Shown in pieces: positions 1 to 8,694 of a stretch of 27,286 bases of DNA. Source of the DNA: JBCAWW01 sp039024315 (GTDB lineage Bacteria > Bacteroidota > Bacteroidia > J057); NCBI GenBank assembly GCA_039024315.1, contig JBCCQN010000109.1, positions 1 through 27,286 on the forward strand, read 5' to 3'. The stretch's first letter is position 1. Every line of letters begins with the position of its first letter. The notes beneath the pieces were generated by a model. It worked only from the letters and a program-made list of their open reading frames with translations, was not told the origin of the DNA and searched no databases. The translations under genes were made by a program, and so were the position numbers.

Positions 1-1
1 T

Positions 2-367
2 CCAGACGTTACGGTTCGCTTCCGTGGGGTAATGGAAAAATGCTCATTCTGTGTTCAGCGCCTACAGGATGCTAAGTTGAAAGCTAAGATCAAGGCAAAC
101 GATTCTTTTGCTAAGCCTAAAGACGGAGAGGTGAAAGTAGCCTGTCAACAGTCTTGCCCAACCGGTGCGATTGTATTTGGCGACTTCAATGATCCTAACA
201 GCGAAGTTTCTCGTCTTTTCCGCGAAGATCGCTCCTATACTGCGCTAGAAGAGATCAAAACTATCCCTTCTATCAAATATCAAGCGATTGTGAGAAACCG
301 CGATAAAGAAGAGACCGAACAAAAAGCGGCTGAGTTGGCTGCCGTGAAAGATTACCAAAAAGCCTAA
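2..367 (+). CDS. actB: ActB, C-terminal part of the iron-sulfur subunit of alternative complex III (5' truncated)
   Basis: The reading frame is open from the left window edge, so the gene starts upstream; the Met at base 32 is internal. The visible 121 residues are the end of the ferredoxin-like domain of a molybdopterin oxidoreductase-type iron-sulfur protein. Two cysteine groups remain, MEKCSFCVQRL (CxxC) and ACQQSCPTGAI (CxxxCP), the pattern that closes [4Fe-4S] sites in this family. In alternative complex III, ActB carries a chain of Fe-S clusters on the periplasmic face of the membrane and receives electrons from quinol. The tail after the last cysteine is charged and ends in a Lys/Glu/Ala-rich stretch. 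The gene is followed 39 bp later by actC in the order usual for act clusters. The family call is firm; the N-terminal domain cannot be seen. Confidence 0.93.
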   Translation, partial: PDVTVRFRGVMEKCSFCVQRLQDAKLKAKIKANDSFAKPKDGEVKVACQQSCPTGAIVFGDFNDPNSEVSRLFREDRSYTALEEIKTIPSIKYQAIVRNRDKEETEQKAAELAAVKDYQKA

Positions 368-406
368 CCTAAATAGTATAAACCAGATCCATCAATCTCT
401 GATAAT

Positions 407-1813
407 ATGAGCCACGCTGCATCCCCTATTAGACAAAAATGGGTAACCAATACGGACACTTACGCCCAAATCACCAATGATATTGCGCGTCCGATTGAGG
501 CTAAAATCAATTTACTTTGGCTAGGTGCCACTGCCTTTTCTGCCGTGGTAATGGTTATCGGCTTCGGCTTGATCGGCCTGACCTTCTGGTCTGGCATCGG
601 CGAGTGGGGCCTCAACATGACTGTTGGTTGGGCCTTCGATATTACCAACTTCGTATTTTGGGTTGGGATTGGACACGCGGGTACACTGATTTCGGCAGTA
701 CTCCTCTTGTTCCGTCAACCTTGGCGAAACTCAATCAACCGTGCCTCGGAAGCGATGACGATTTTTGCGGTACTTTGTGCCGCCTTATTCCCGCTGATTC
801 ACATGGGGCGTCCTTGGAACGCATTCTACTTCGCCCCCATACCCAATACTCGTGGTTCACTTTGGGTAAACTTTAACTCCCCATTGATGTGGGACGTATT
901 TGCAATCTCGACTTATTTGACGGTATCGCTTGTATTCTGGTATTTAGGGATGATTCCTGATTTTGCCACCTTAAGGGACCGATTTGCACGCAAGGGCAAA
1001 AAATTAGCCTCAACTATCTATGGTTCGCTTGCCTTTGGTTGGGATGGTTCCTCCCGTAACTGGTCTCGTTTCGAGGTTGTATCCTTGATCCTTTCCGGCT
1101 TGGCTACCCCACTCGTACTTTCGGTACACTCCATTGTAAGTATGGACTTTGCGACCTCGGTACTTCCCGGATGGCACACAACGATCTTCCCTCCTTACTT
1201 CGTGGCCGGAGCGATTTTCTCTGGTTTCGGTATGGTGCAGACACTAATGATCGTTACTCGGAAGGTGTATAAATTAGAAAATTACATCACCATGGACCAC
1301 ATGGAGTCTATTGCGAAAATCGTCATTGCAACGGGCTCACTGGTAGGATTGGCTTATACCACAGAGCTATTTATCGCATACTATTCTGGTAACTTGTGGG
1401 AACGCTACATCTTTATCAACCGTGCCTTTGGGCCTTATGCTTGGGCTTATTGGATCATGTTTACCTGTAATGTAATCACGCCACAACTATTCTGGTTCCG
1501 TAAGATTCGGACCAATATGGTGATCACCTTTATCATTTCCATTTTTGTGAATATTGGCATGTGGTTCGAACGATTTGTAATCATCGTTACCTCTCTTCAC
1601 CGAGACTTCTTGCCCTCTAGTTGGGCTGATTATACACCTACCTGGGTTGAGATTGGCATCTTTGCCGGAACCTTCGGGCTCTTTATGACCTTGTTCCTCC
1701 TCTTCTCCAAGTATGTACCAGTGGTTAATATGTTTGAGGTTAAGACCTTATTGCACCACCCTAAGAAACCTGAGAATCTGGGCGTAGAACAAGCCCCTAT
1801 CATAAACGCCTAA
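407..1813 (+). CDS. actC: ActC, NrfD/PsrC-like quinol-binding membrane subunit of alternative complex III
   Basis: A 468-residue polytopic membrane protein with about ten hydrophobic segments spread from residue 35 to 435, the size and topology of NrfD/PsrC-family ActC. Recognisable family features include the stretch around FPLIHMGRPWN (near residue 128) and SIVSMDFATSVLPGWH (near residue 243), both conserved in Bacteroidota ActC. ActC anchors the iron-sulfur subunit and forms one quinol site and a proposed proton path in the cytoplasmic membrane. The ATG at 407 follows actB after 39 bp without a clear Shine-Dalgarno site, which is ordinary for this phylum. A second, related membrane subunit, actF, lies three genes downstream. 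No truncation or frameshift is seen. Confidence 0.95.
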   Translation: MSHAASPIRQKWVTNTDTYAQITNDIARPIEAKINLLWLGATAFSAVVMVIGFGLIGLTFWSGIGEWGLNMTVGWAFDITNFVFWVGIGHAGTLISAVLLLFRQPWRNSINRASEAMTIFAVLCAALFPLIHMGRPWNAFYFAPIPNTRGSLWVNFNSPLMWDVFAISTYLTVSLVFWYLGMIPDFATLRDRFARKGKKLASTIYGSLAFGWDGSSRNWSRFEVVSLILSGLATPLVLSVHSIVSMDFATSVLPGWHTTIFPPYFVAGAIFSGFGMVQTLMIVTRKVYKLENYITMDHMESIAKIVIATGSLVGLAYTTELFIAYYSGNLWERYIFINRAFGPYAWAYWIMFTCNVITPQLFWFRKIRTNMVITFIISIFVNIGMWFERFVIIVTSLHRDFLPSSWADYTPTWVEIGIFAGTFGLFMTLFLLFSKYVPVVNMFEVKTLLHHPKKPENLGVEQAPIINA

Positions 1814-1846
1814 GAAAATCTATTAGAAGACTGAAGCATTAGAGTA

Positions 1847-2371
1847 ATGGAAAAAAATTATTTGTTAGGGAAATACTGGAACATAGATGCGCTACTTGAA
1901 GGCCTAGGCAAGCTCAAGGACCAAGGTGTACCTGTGGTAGATGTATTTTCTCCCTTTCCAATCCACGGCATTGAGCCCTACCTAAATATCAAGAGAACGC
2001 GACTCACAGTTGCTTCCTTTATCTACGGTTTGCTGGGCTTTACTAATGCACTGCTTCTCATGGGGGCAATCTATGGGGTGATTTGGCCCATGAATATTGG
2101 GGGTAAGCCTTCATTGGCATGGCCTGATTTTGTGCCGATTACCTTTGAGCTAACGGTACTTTTTGCAGCCCATGGTATGGTATTTACCTTTTTTGCGGTA
2201 GCGAGGCATTGGCCTGGTCAGAAGGCTCGCATCTTCGATGAACGCCAAACCGATGACGTTTTCGTCGTGGTCATTGATAAAGAAAAAGTAGTAGAAGAAG
2301 AGGCGGCGATCCGTGAAGTATTCAATACTACCGGTGCATACGAAGTTTCTGAAAAAGAAGCAACCATCTAA
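1847..2371 (+). CDS. actD: ActD, small membrane subunit of alternative complex III (DUF3341)
   Basis: A 174-residue protein that begins with a soluble segment containing the DUF3341-type stretch VVDVFSPFPIHGIEPYL (about residues 29-46). Two transmembrane helices follow (about residues 60-84 and 98-121), then a charged C-terminal tail with FDERQTDDVFVVVID. This is the usual layout of ActD, a structural subunit that packs against ActC and ActF. The start ATG lies 33 bp after actC, and actE begins 9 bp after the stop, so translation is probably tightly linked. The function in electron transfer is structural as far as known; there is no cofactor motif here. Confidence 0.93.
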   Translation: MEKNYLLGKYWNIDALLEGLGKLKDQGVPVVDVFSPFPIHGIEPYLNIKRTRLTVASFIYGLLGFTNALLLMGAIYGVIWPMNIGGKPSLAWPDFVPITFELTVLFAAHGMVFTFFAVARHWPGQKARIFDERQTDDVFVVVIDKEKVVEEEAAIREVFNTTGAYEVSEKEATI

Positions 2372-2380
2372 GTTAGATCC

Positions 2381-3073
2381 ATGAAAGGAACAAACATATA
2401 TACTACCATTCGTCTAACGCTAGTGTGCTCTGTAGCTGCTATGGGCCTCACGGGTTGTTGGACTGATAAGTCAAAGCGTAACTTTGAGTACGCTCCCAAC
2501 ATGTTCTACTCAATTCCTTTAGAGCCTTATTCTCAAACGGTCTCAGAGGAGAATCCAGATGCGTTGGTCAAATATAGCCCCGAAGGTCAGCCGCAGGATG
2601 CCCCGCAAGGTCTTTCTTCTTTTCTTCCGCCTGAGGGAACGATTCCCCGGGGTGAATCTTGGTATCGTGGCGAAGAGTACGAACCTTATGCGCTGCCCAA
2701 CACACCCGATGGATACGAGCTTTCGGCAACTAGTGTATTTTCTCCACTGATTGACCCTGATACAGCTCGTGGGTTCAATTGCGATGAGACTACCTACGCG
2801 AGAGGTAAGCAGCTCTACACCATTATGTGTGCGATTTGCCACGGTGAAAATGGCGATGGTAAAGGTTATCTCCCTACTTCTGGTAAGTTTGCGGTCGTGC
2901 CTTCCTACAAATCTGCCACCGGCGTAGGTTTGAAAAACCTATCAGAAGGTAAAATGTATCACTCCATTACTTACGGCAAAGGGGTGATGGGTTCATATGC
3001 CTCCCAGCTTACTCCTCAGGAGCGCTGGATGGTCATCTGCTATGTGCAGGAGTTCCAAAAACAAAGCGAATAG
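2381..3073 (+). CDS. actE: ActE, mono-heme cytochrome c lipoprotein subunit of alternative complex III
   Basis: A 230-residue secreted lipoprotein. The N-terminus is a lipoprotein signal with the box LTGC, giving a lipidated Cys26. The C-terminal half is a class I cytochrome c domain with one heme attachment motif, C150-A-I-C-H154. A likely distal heme ligand is Met203, in the stretch KGVMGSY. Between them lies the acidic, Pro-rich linker common in ActE. The protein would pass electrons from the ActB clusters toward the oxidase on the periplasmic side. It starts 9 bp after actD and is followed 25 bp later by actF. Only one CxxCH is present, as expected for ActE; the pentaheme subunit ActA must lie upstream of the window. 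Confidence 0.94.
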   Translation: MKGTNIYTTIRLTLVCSVAAMGLTGCWTDKSKRNFEYAPNMFYSIPLEPYSQTVSEENPDALVKYSPEGQPQDAPQGLSSFLPPEGTIPRGESWYRGEEYEPYALPNTPDGYELSATSVFSPLIDPDTARGFNCDETTYARGKQLYTIMCAICHGENGDGKGYLPTSGKFAVVPSYKSATGVGLKNLSEGKMYHSITYGKGVMGSYASQLTPQERWMVICYVQEFQKQSE

Positions 3074-3098
3074 TTTAACCGATTAACCAGATATACCA

Positions 3099-4511
3099 TT
3101 GGCGAATTCACATCATACAACCGAGATCAACGAGCGCTTTGATTTTAGCAAAGTTGCAAATGTTGCCTATCTCCTGATTGGAGTAGGATTGGTACTGGCC
3201 CTGATCGGCTTTTTTGTCATGCCAGAGCCTCCGGGGCGTGTGCATCATGGCGGTGGACATGGCGACCACCACGGTGAGCATAGCACTATCGAAGCTCCGG
3301 CAACTCAACATGCCGAAACTGATATTCACTCTGTTGCAGATGAACCAGCAGAGCACGGTGATGAGCATGGTCATGGGCACGAAAGATCTGCCCACGATCG
3401 CCCTATCACTAAAGGAACTCGCTTATTAGCGAATATTCTACTTAACTCTGTTTACTTCATTACGCTAACCTTAGGAGCCCTTTTCTTCCTTACCATTCAC
3501 ACTATTGGTAATGCAGGATGGCATGTAGCGATTCGTCGAATTCCGGAGGCAATATCAAGTTATCTACCCGTTGGGGTAATTGGCTTGGCGATACTCTTTT
3601 TGTTCTTGCCAGACCTGTATGATTGGGCTTATGGTACTGATCACATCATTTCCAAGAAGGCAGGTTATCTAAATCAAGGCTTCTTCATCACTCGCAACAT
3701 AATCTTCTTTGCGATCTGGATCGGAGCAGCCTTCTGGTTGCGTAATCTTTCTCAGAAAGAAGATAACCTTACCAATTGGGACCAAAATCGTCCTACTTGG
3801 ATATTTAGACGTAGTACTACGATCGCTGCGATTCATATTATCCTTTTTGCCCTTTCTTACAGCTTCTTTACTGTAGATTGGATCAAATCACTAGAGCCGC
3901 ATTGGTTTAGCACCATCTTTATGGTTTATGTATTTGCAGGTTCTATGCTCTCTGCGATGGTAACAATGTACTTTATCATTCTCGTAGCGAAGAAGTACGG
4001 CTTGATGTCTTACGTCAATGACTCTCACTTACATGACCTAGGTAAATATACTTTTGGCTTCTCTGTATTTTGGGGATATATCTGGGTTGCTCAATATCTT
4101 CTGATCTGGTATTCTAACATCCCAGAGGAAGGTGCCTATTATGTCACTCGCTACCGTGTACACGACGCGACTTATTTAGGCTATGCACCGATGTTCTACC
4201 TCAATGTATTGGTTAACTTCCTTATCCCATTTGTGGCTTTAATGACTCGAAACGCAAAGCGTCGTCCAGAGATATACGTTCCCGTAGGGATTATCCTCCT
4301 TTATGGTCATTGGCACGACCTCTTTGTGATGATTATGCCTGGAGCCGTTAGCCAATTCGCGGGTATCGGATTCCTTGAGTTGGGTTCTTTCATGCTATTT
4401 GCCGGAATCTTTATTGCGGTGGTCTTCCGAGCGTTGAGCCGCACCAATTTAGTACCAACTAACCATCCTTATTTGGAAGAAAGCTTGCACCACAGTACGG
4501 GGCCTGTATAG
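3099..4511 (+). CDS. actF: ActF, second NrfD-like membrane subunit of alternative complex III; TTG start
   Basis: A 470-residue polytopic membrane protein, homologous in fold to ActC, with about ten hydrophobic segments. The first helix (about residues 20-41) is followed by a long hydrophilic His-rich loop (about residues 48-103, with runs such as HHGGGHGDHHGEH and HGDEHGHGHE) before the second helix. The only plausible start is TTG at 3099. The next in-frame Met is after the first helix, and the residues between (ANSHHTTEINERFDFSKVAN) look like an ordinary ActF N-terminus. ActF completes the membrane part of alternative complex III. It is the last act gene, and the 89 bp gap after it separates act from cox. 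Confidence in function is high, in the exact start moderate. Confidence 0.92.
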   Translation: MANSHHTTEINERFDFSKVANVAYLLIGVGLVLALIGFFVMPEPPGRVHHGGGHGDHHGEHSTIEAPATQHAETDIHSVADEPAEHGDEHGHGHERSAHDRPITKGTRLLANILLNSVYFITLTLGALFFLTIHTIGNAGWHVAIRRIPEAISSYLPVGVIGLAILFLFLPDLYDWAYGTDHIISKKAGYLNQGFFITRNIIFFAIWIGAAFWLRNLSQKEDNLTNWDQNRPTWIFRRSTTIAAIHIILFALSYSFFTVDWIKSLEPHWFSTIFMVYVFAGSMLSAMVTMYFIILVAKKYGLMSYVNDSHLHDLGKYTFGFSVFWGYIWVAQYLLIWYSNIPEEGAYYVTRYRVHDATYLGYAPMFYLNVLVNFLIPFVALMTRNAKRRPEIYVPVGIILLYGHWHDLFVMIMPGAVSQFAGIGFLELGSFMLFAGIFIAVVFRALSRTNLVPTNHPYLEESLHHSTGPV

Positions 4512-4600
4512 AAAAAAATATATATTTATTTTTAACAATATATTAGCTTAGTAGTTATATCTTACGATAGGCTTTACCAGCCGAACCATAGATAAAGCAT
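4512..4600. other. AT-rich gap between the act and cox gene sets
   Basis: These 89 bp are the longest gap between 1 and 10218 and are strongly AT-rich. I see no hairpin followed by a T run, so read-through from actF into coxB is likely. No convincing TTTG/TAnnTTTG promoter pair was found, although the composition would suit one. Confidence 0.4.
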
Positions 4601-5710
4601 ATGGATTTATCATCAATCATTAGCATAGCACAGATACTTCTCGCGGCCATCTTCGTCCTCGTGAGTATCAACCTTTATTTGGTGTTTCGCCTAAAGGAAA
4701 TCGATCCTTTTGCGAATTGGGATGCCAATAAGGTCAATGCGAATTTATTCGTCCTATTTTGGATCGCCCTATTAGTGCTCGGCTTCGGCTCTTCGATCTA
4801 CTATGGCGACAGGATGATGTTTATGCAAGAAGCAGCATCTGCACACGGCCAAGATATCGACAAAATGATGTGGGCAACCACCATCGTATCGGTATTTGTA
4901 GTAGTGGTAACAGGCACCTTACTCTTTTATTTCGCTTGGCGTTATCGCCATCGTGAGGGGACCAAAGCCTTATTCTATCCTCACAATAACAAGCTAGAGG
5001 TTATTTGGACGCTAGTACCTGCTATTGTGATGGCCATATTGGTTATCCAGGGTTATGTGGTTTGGGACGAAACCATGATGTCCGAAATGCCTGAGGATGC
5101 GATAGAAATCGAAATGCAAGGTGAGCAGTTTCGTTGGGTAGCGCGCTACCCCGGGGCAGACCTCAAGTTTGGTAAGGCTAGTGTTGCTTACATCGATGGT
5201 ATCAATCAGTATGGGTTGGATCTGCGCCAACGTAACAGTCAAGATGATTTGGTCATCGATGCTACTGCCGGAGATATCGTTCTCCCGAAAGGAGTCCCCG
5301 TGAAGGTATGGATCAAGTCCAAAGATGTCCTTCATAGCATGACACTCGCCCATTTTAGGGTGAAAATGGATGCAGTACCGGGAATGAGAACCTCGTTCAC
5401 CTTTACTCCATTGTATACTACTGCCGAATGGCGGGACAGAACGGATAATGAGAAGTTTAACTTTGAGATGTCCTGCCAGCAAATCTGTGGAGGTAGCCAC
5501 TATAATATGCGCCGTATCGTGCGTATTGTAGAGATGGCTGAGTATAAAAATTGGCTCGCTTCGCAGCAACCTTTCTATTCTGTTTGGAAATCCACTCAAC
5601 CTCAAAGTAGTACCGCAAATGAGGCGGAAGTAGAGGATGAGTCGGAAACAGAGGAGAAAGTAGCTGACGCTGAAGAAGAGGAAGTCGAGATTAGTATGAA
5701 CAATAATTAG
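4601..5710 (+). CDS. coxB: Cytochrome c oxidase subunit II (CuA subunit), Bacteroidota type with acidic tail
   Basis: A 369-residue subunit II. The periplasmic cupredoxin domain carries the CuA ligands His245 (VLHSMTLAHF), then Cys292, Cys296, His300 and Met303 in CQQICGGSHYNM. The Glu usually between the two cysteines is Gln here; that residue binds copper through its backbone, so the site should still form. Four hydrophobic segments precede the domain (about residues 7-29, 48-70, 89-115 and 131-155). This is two more than in the textbook protein and, as I recall, usual in this phylum. No cytochrome c domain is fused. The last 35 residues are almost all acidic or small. coxA follows after 21 bp. 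Confidence 0.95.
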   Translation: MDLSSIISIAQILLAAIFVLVSINLYLVFRLKEIDPFANWDANKVNANLFVLFWIALLVLGFGSSIYYGDRMMFMQEAASAHGQDIDKMMWATTIVSVFVVVVTGTLLFYFAWRYRHREGTKALFYPHNNKLEVIWTLVPAIVMAILVIQGYVVWDETMMSEMPEDAIEIEMQGEQFRWVARYPGADLKFGKASVAYIDGINQYGLDLRQRNSQDDLVIDATAGDIVLPKGVPVKVWIKSKDVLHSMTLAHFRVKMDAVPGMRTSFTFTPLYTTAEWRDRTDNEKFNFEMSCQQICGGSHYNMRRIVRIVEMAEYKNWLASQQPFYSVWKSTQPQSSTANEAEVEDESETEEKVADAEEEEVEISMNNN

Positions 5711-5731
5711 TGATCAAAGGAAATTTAGAAT

Positions 5732-7642
5732 ATGTCTGACGCAATCAAAGCGCAAACTAGCGATTTTCACGATGATCTGGCCGCTCACGCTGAAGGGCAT
5801 GACCATCATCATCATCACGGAAATTTCTGGACGAACTACGTGTTCAGTCTAGACCACAAGGTGATCGCCAAGCAATTCCTGATTACCGGTATTGTAATGG
5901 CAATCCTTGGTATCGGAATGTCCCTCTTGTTCCGCCTTCAGCTAGCCTTTCCTGATACGCAGTTTGCGTTCTTGGAAACCTTGCTTGGTTCGAAATGGGC
6001 GCCAGGAGGCCAAATAAGTCCTGAGTTTTATCTCGCTCTGGTAACTATGCACGGAACCTTTATGGTATTCTTTGTATTGACAGCCGGCTTGAGTGGAACT
6101 TTCAGTAACTTTTTGATTCCGCTACAATTAGGAGCCCGAGATATGGCTTCCGGTTTTATGAACATGCTCTCTTACTGGTTCTTCTTTATTTCCAGTGTGA
6201 TCATGATCGTATCACTTTTTGTCGAGTCTGGCCCCGCAGCTGGTGGTTGGACCATTTATCCACCGCTAAGTGCCTTGCCTGAAGCAATCTCTGGCTCCGG
6301 TACGGGTATGACATTGTGGCTAGTAGCGATGGCTATGTTCATCGCCTCATCACTACTTGGTGGTATCAACTACATTACCACAGTACTTAACCTGCGTACT
6401 GAAGGGATGACACTAGATCGTATGCCTTTGACGATCTGGGCTTTCTTCTTGACAGCAATCATCGGGGTACTTTCATTCCCTGTACTATTTTCCGCAGCAT
6501 TGCTGTTAATTTTTGACCGTTCATTCGGTACAAGTTTCTACCTATCTGATATTTACATTGGTGGTGAGCTTCTTCACTATCAAGGCGGTAGCCCGATCTT
6601 GTTCCAGCACTTATTCTGGTTCTTGGGCCACCCTGAAGTATACATCGTACTCCTACCTGCCTTAGGTATCTCATCTGAGGTTATATCGGTTCACGCTCGT
6701 AAGCCAATCTTTGGTTACAAAGCGATGATCCTTTCTATGGTAGCGATCGCGATTCTCTCCTTTATCGTTTGGGCCCACCACATGTTTGTAACGGGTATGA
6801 ATCCGTTTCTCGGAACGATTTTCATGTTCTTTACGCTTGTCATTGCGGTCCCATCGGCGATCAAAGCCTTCAATTACATAACCACCCTCTGGAAAGGTAA
6901 TATTCGCTTTACTACCCCGATGCTCTTTGCGATCGGCTTGGTATCACTCTTTATTATTGGCGGTATCACTGGTATCTTCCTTGGTAACGCTGCATTGGAT
7001 ATTCCTCTTCACGATACTTATTTCGTAACGGCTCACTTCCACCTCGTAATGGGTAGTGCCTCGGCCTTCGGCTTCTTCGCGGGTGTTTATCAATGGTTCC
7101 CGAAGATGTTCGGACGCATGATGAATTCTCGCTTAGGGTATGTCCACTTCTGGTTGACATTTGTGGCCTTGTTCTGCGTATTCTTCCCGATGCACTTCAT
7201 GGGGTTAGGAGGGGTTTCTCGCCACTATTACGCCTACACAGCCTTTGACTTTATGTCCCAGTTTGGTGATATCAGTAAGTTTATCACTGTATCAGCCTTA
7301 GTAGGTGGTATTGGGCAGGTGATTTTCCTCTGGAACTTCTTCTACAGCATTTTCCGTGGTAAGAAAGCCTCTGCCAATCCATGGGAAGCTAATACTCTCG
7401 AATGGACTACTCCAGTCAATCCTGGACACGGTAACTGGCCTGGAGCTATCCCTAAAGTTTACCGCTGGCCATACGATTACAGTAAGCCTGGTGTGAAGAA
7501 AGATTACCTTCCTCAACACATTCCAGATGAGGAGGTAGAGTACGAGGAAGGATTTCCTCGCCCTGCCACTATGCCTGAGCCACAGCAGCCTAGCATCCCC
7601 GCTGAAAACGAGGTAATTGAGGATACGAATACAGAATCTTAA
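5732..7642 (+). CDS. coxA: Cytochrome c oxidase subunit I, A1-type heme-copper oxidase
   Basis: A 636-residue subunit I with twelve or more membrane helices. All metal ligands are visible: His107 (heme a, TMHGTF), His300 with the cross-linked Tyr304 in GHPEVY, His349-His350 of CuB (WAHHMF), and His435 and His437 (heme a3 and heme a, TAHFHLVMG). Glu302 in GHPEVY and the Asp in LQLGARDMA mark an A1-type enzyme with a D-channel. The N-terminus is unusually His-rich (HAEGHDHHHHHGNFW, about residues 20-34) before the first helix, and the C-terminus ends in a Pro/Glu-rich tail. The enzyme reduces oxygen to water and pumps protons. It sits directly between coxB and the heme A genes that make its cofactor. 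Confidence 0.97.
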   Translation: MSDAIKAQTSDFHDDLAAHAEGHDHHHHHGNFWTNYVFSLDHKVIAKQFLITGIVMAILGIGMSLLFRLQLAFPDTQFAFLETLLGSKWAPGGQISPEFYLALVTMHGTFMVFFVLTAGLSGTFSNFLIPLQLGARDMASGFMNMLSYWFFFISSVIMIVSLFVESGPAAGGWTIYPPLSALPEAISGSGTGMTLWLVAMAMFIASSLLGGINYITTVLNLRTEGMTLDRMPLTIWAFFLTAIIGVLSFPVLFSAALLLIFDRSFGTSFYLSDIYIGGELLHYQGGSPILFQHLFWFLGHPEVYIVLLPALGISSEVISVHARKPIFGYKAMILSMVAIAILSFIVWAHHMFVTGMNPFLGTIFMFFTLVIAVPSAIKAFNYITTLWKGNIRFTTPMLFAIGLVSLFIIGGITGIFLGNAALDIPLHDTYFVTAHFHLVMGSASAFGFFAGVYQWFPKMFGRMMNSRLGYVHFWLTFVALFCVFFPMHFMGLGGVSRHYYAYTAFDFMSQFGDISKFITVSALVGGIGQVIFLWNFFYSIFRGKKASANPWEANTLEWTTPVNPGHGNWPGAIPKVYRWPYDYSKPGVKKDYLPQHIPDEEVEYEEGFPRPATMPEPQQPSIPAENEVIEDTNTES

Positions 7643-7663
7643 TTGATAATAACGGATAACAAA

Positions 7664-8683
7664 ATGGCGCAAATCGTTAGGCGATACCAAAAAATCGCAT
7701 GGATAACGGTTGGCGCCATTCTCTTTTTGATCCTCGTTGGAGGCTTAGTGAGAATGACCGGTTCCGGTATGGGCTGCCCCGATTGGCCAAAATGCTTTGG
7801 GCAATGGGTTCCCCCAACAGACATCTCTCAACTACCTGCGGATTACAAAGTACGCTTTGCTGTCGCTGGCAAAGAGATTGCAGACTTTGAAGCCACTAAG
7901 ACTTGGATTGAATATTTGAACCGACTCTTGGGAGTTATCATCGGCTTCTTAGGCATCCTAACCGTTCTTTTTGCTTTACCGCTTCGCAGAACGCTTCCCT
8001 CGGTCTTTCGCTGGAGTTTGGCTGGCTTGGTCCTAGTCATCTTGCAAGGAGGCTTGGGCGCTTATGTAGTACGGACAGATCTCCAAGTGGGAACTATCAC
8101 CCTGCATATGTTTATGGCTTTGATTGTGCTCACCGCATTTATAGGAGGCGCGCTACTATCATATCCTGAGCGTTGGAAGAAGATGGGAAATCATATGCCT
8201 GCAATTGATACCAAGTCCTTATCATTAGCAGCTCTGGTGCTTGTGGTGATCCTGGCTCAATTGCTACTAGGGACACAGGTACGCGAAGGGGTCGACGAAG
8301 TAGCTAAAGCGTTCGGCGAAGCCGAAAGAGAAAACTGGCTCTCTCATCTTGGTATTAGTTACACTTACCATAAATTCTTCTACTATGCCGTAGTGCTGGT
8401 AATGGGCGTGGTCGGATGGCAACTAAAAGCAGTTTGGGAAAGCTCTACGCTCCTCAAAAACCTTGGCCTTCTTTCCATCGCTATTGTAGGCACAGAGATC
8501 TTGATGGGTTTGGGGATGCACCATTTGGGCTTACCCAAAATTTTGCAGCCATTACATCTTTTGCTGGCCAGCATGCTGTTTGCAAGCGTGGTGACGATGG
8601 TGATGGCTTTATGGCGAATTAAAAAAAATCAAAGTGCTCCAGAAAAAAGAATGAGAGGAGAACTGGCACTTGAAAATAAATAA
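7664..8683 (+). CDS. ctaA: Heme A synthase (CtaA/COX15 family)
   Basis: A 339-residue, eight-helix membrane protein that oxidises heme O to heme A. It has the paired cysteines of the first periplasmic loop (Cys38 and Cys43 in GCPDWPKCFG) and the family stretch RMTGSGMGCPDWPKC. Conserved histidines are seen at His148 (TLHMFMAL), in SYTYHKFF and in LQPLHLLL. The position that is usually the first heme His, after the catalytic Glu, reads E83-Y-L-N86-R, so Asn replaces His. The frame can be opened 21 bp earlier at a TTG that touches the coxA stop, but the ATG at 7664 gives the standard N-terminus. ctaB follows after 11 bp. A copy of the hairpin motif described elsewhere lies inside the gene at 8308-8322. 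Confidence 0.92.
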   Translation: MAQIVRRYQKIAWITVGAILFLILVGGLVRMTGSGMGCPDWPKCFGQWVPPTDISQLPADYKVRFAVAGKEIADFEATKTWIEYLNRLLGVIIGFLGILTVLFALPLRRTLPSVFRWSLAGLVLVILQGGLGAYVVRTDLQVGTITLHMFMALIVLTAFIGGALLSYPERWKKMGNHMPAIDTKSLSLAALVLVVILAQLLLGTQVREGVDEVAKAFGEAERENWLSHLGISYTYHKFFYYAVVLVMGVVGWQLKAVWESSTLLKNLGLLSIAIVGTEILMGLGMHHLGLPKILQPLHLLLASMLFASVVTMVMALWRIKKNQSAPEKRMRGELALENK

Positions 8684-8694
8684 CTCGATAGGGA

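Noticed and set aside
5555..5570. GCTTCGCAGCAAC in coxB as a sixth hairpin motif copy
   Set aside because: Only the first nine bases match, and the outer base pair of the hairpin is not kept.
5012..5605. A 197-codon open frame antisense to coxB
   Set aside because: It lies wholly inside a gene with all CuA ligands conserved, and its translation shows no signal, motif or domain. It is a shadow of coxB codon use.
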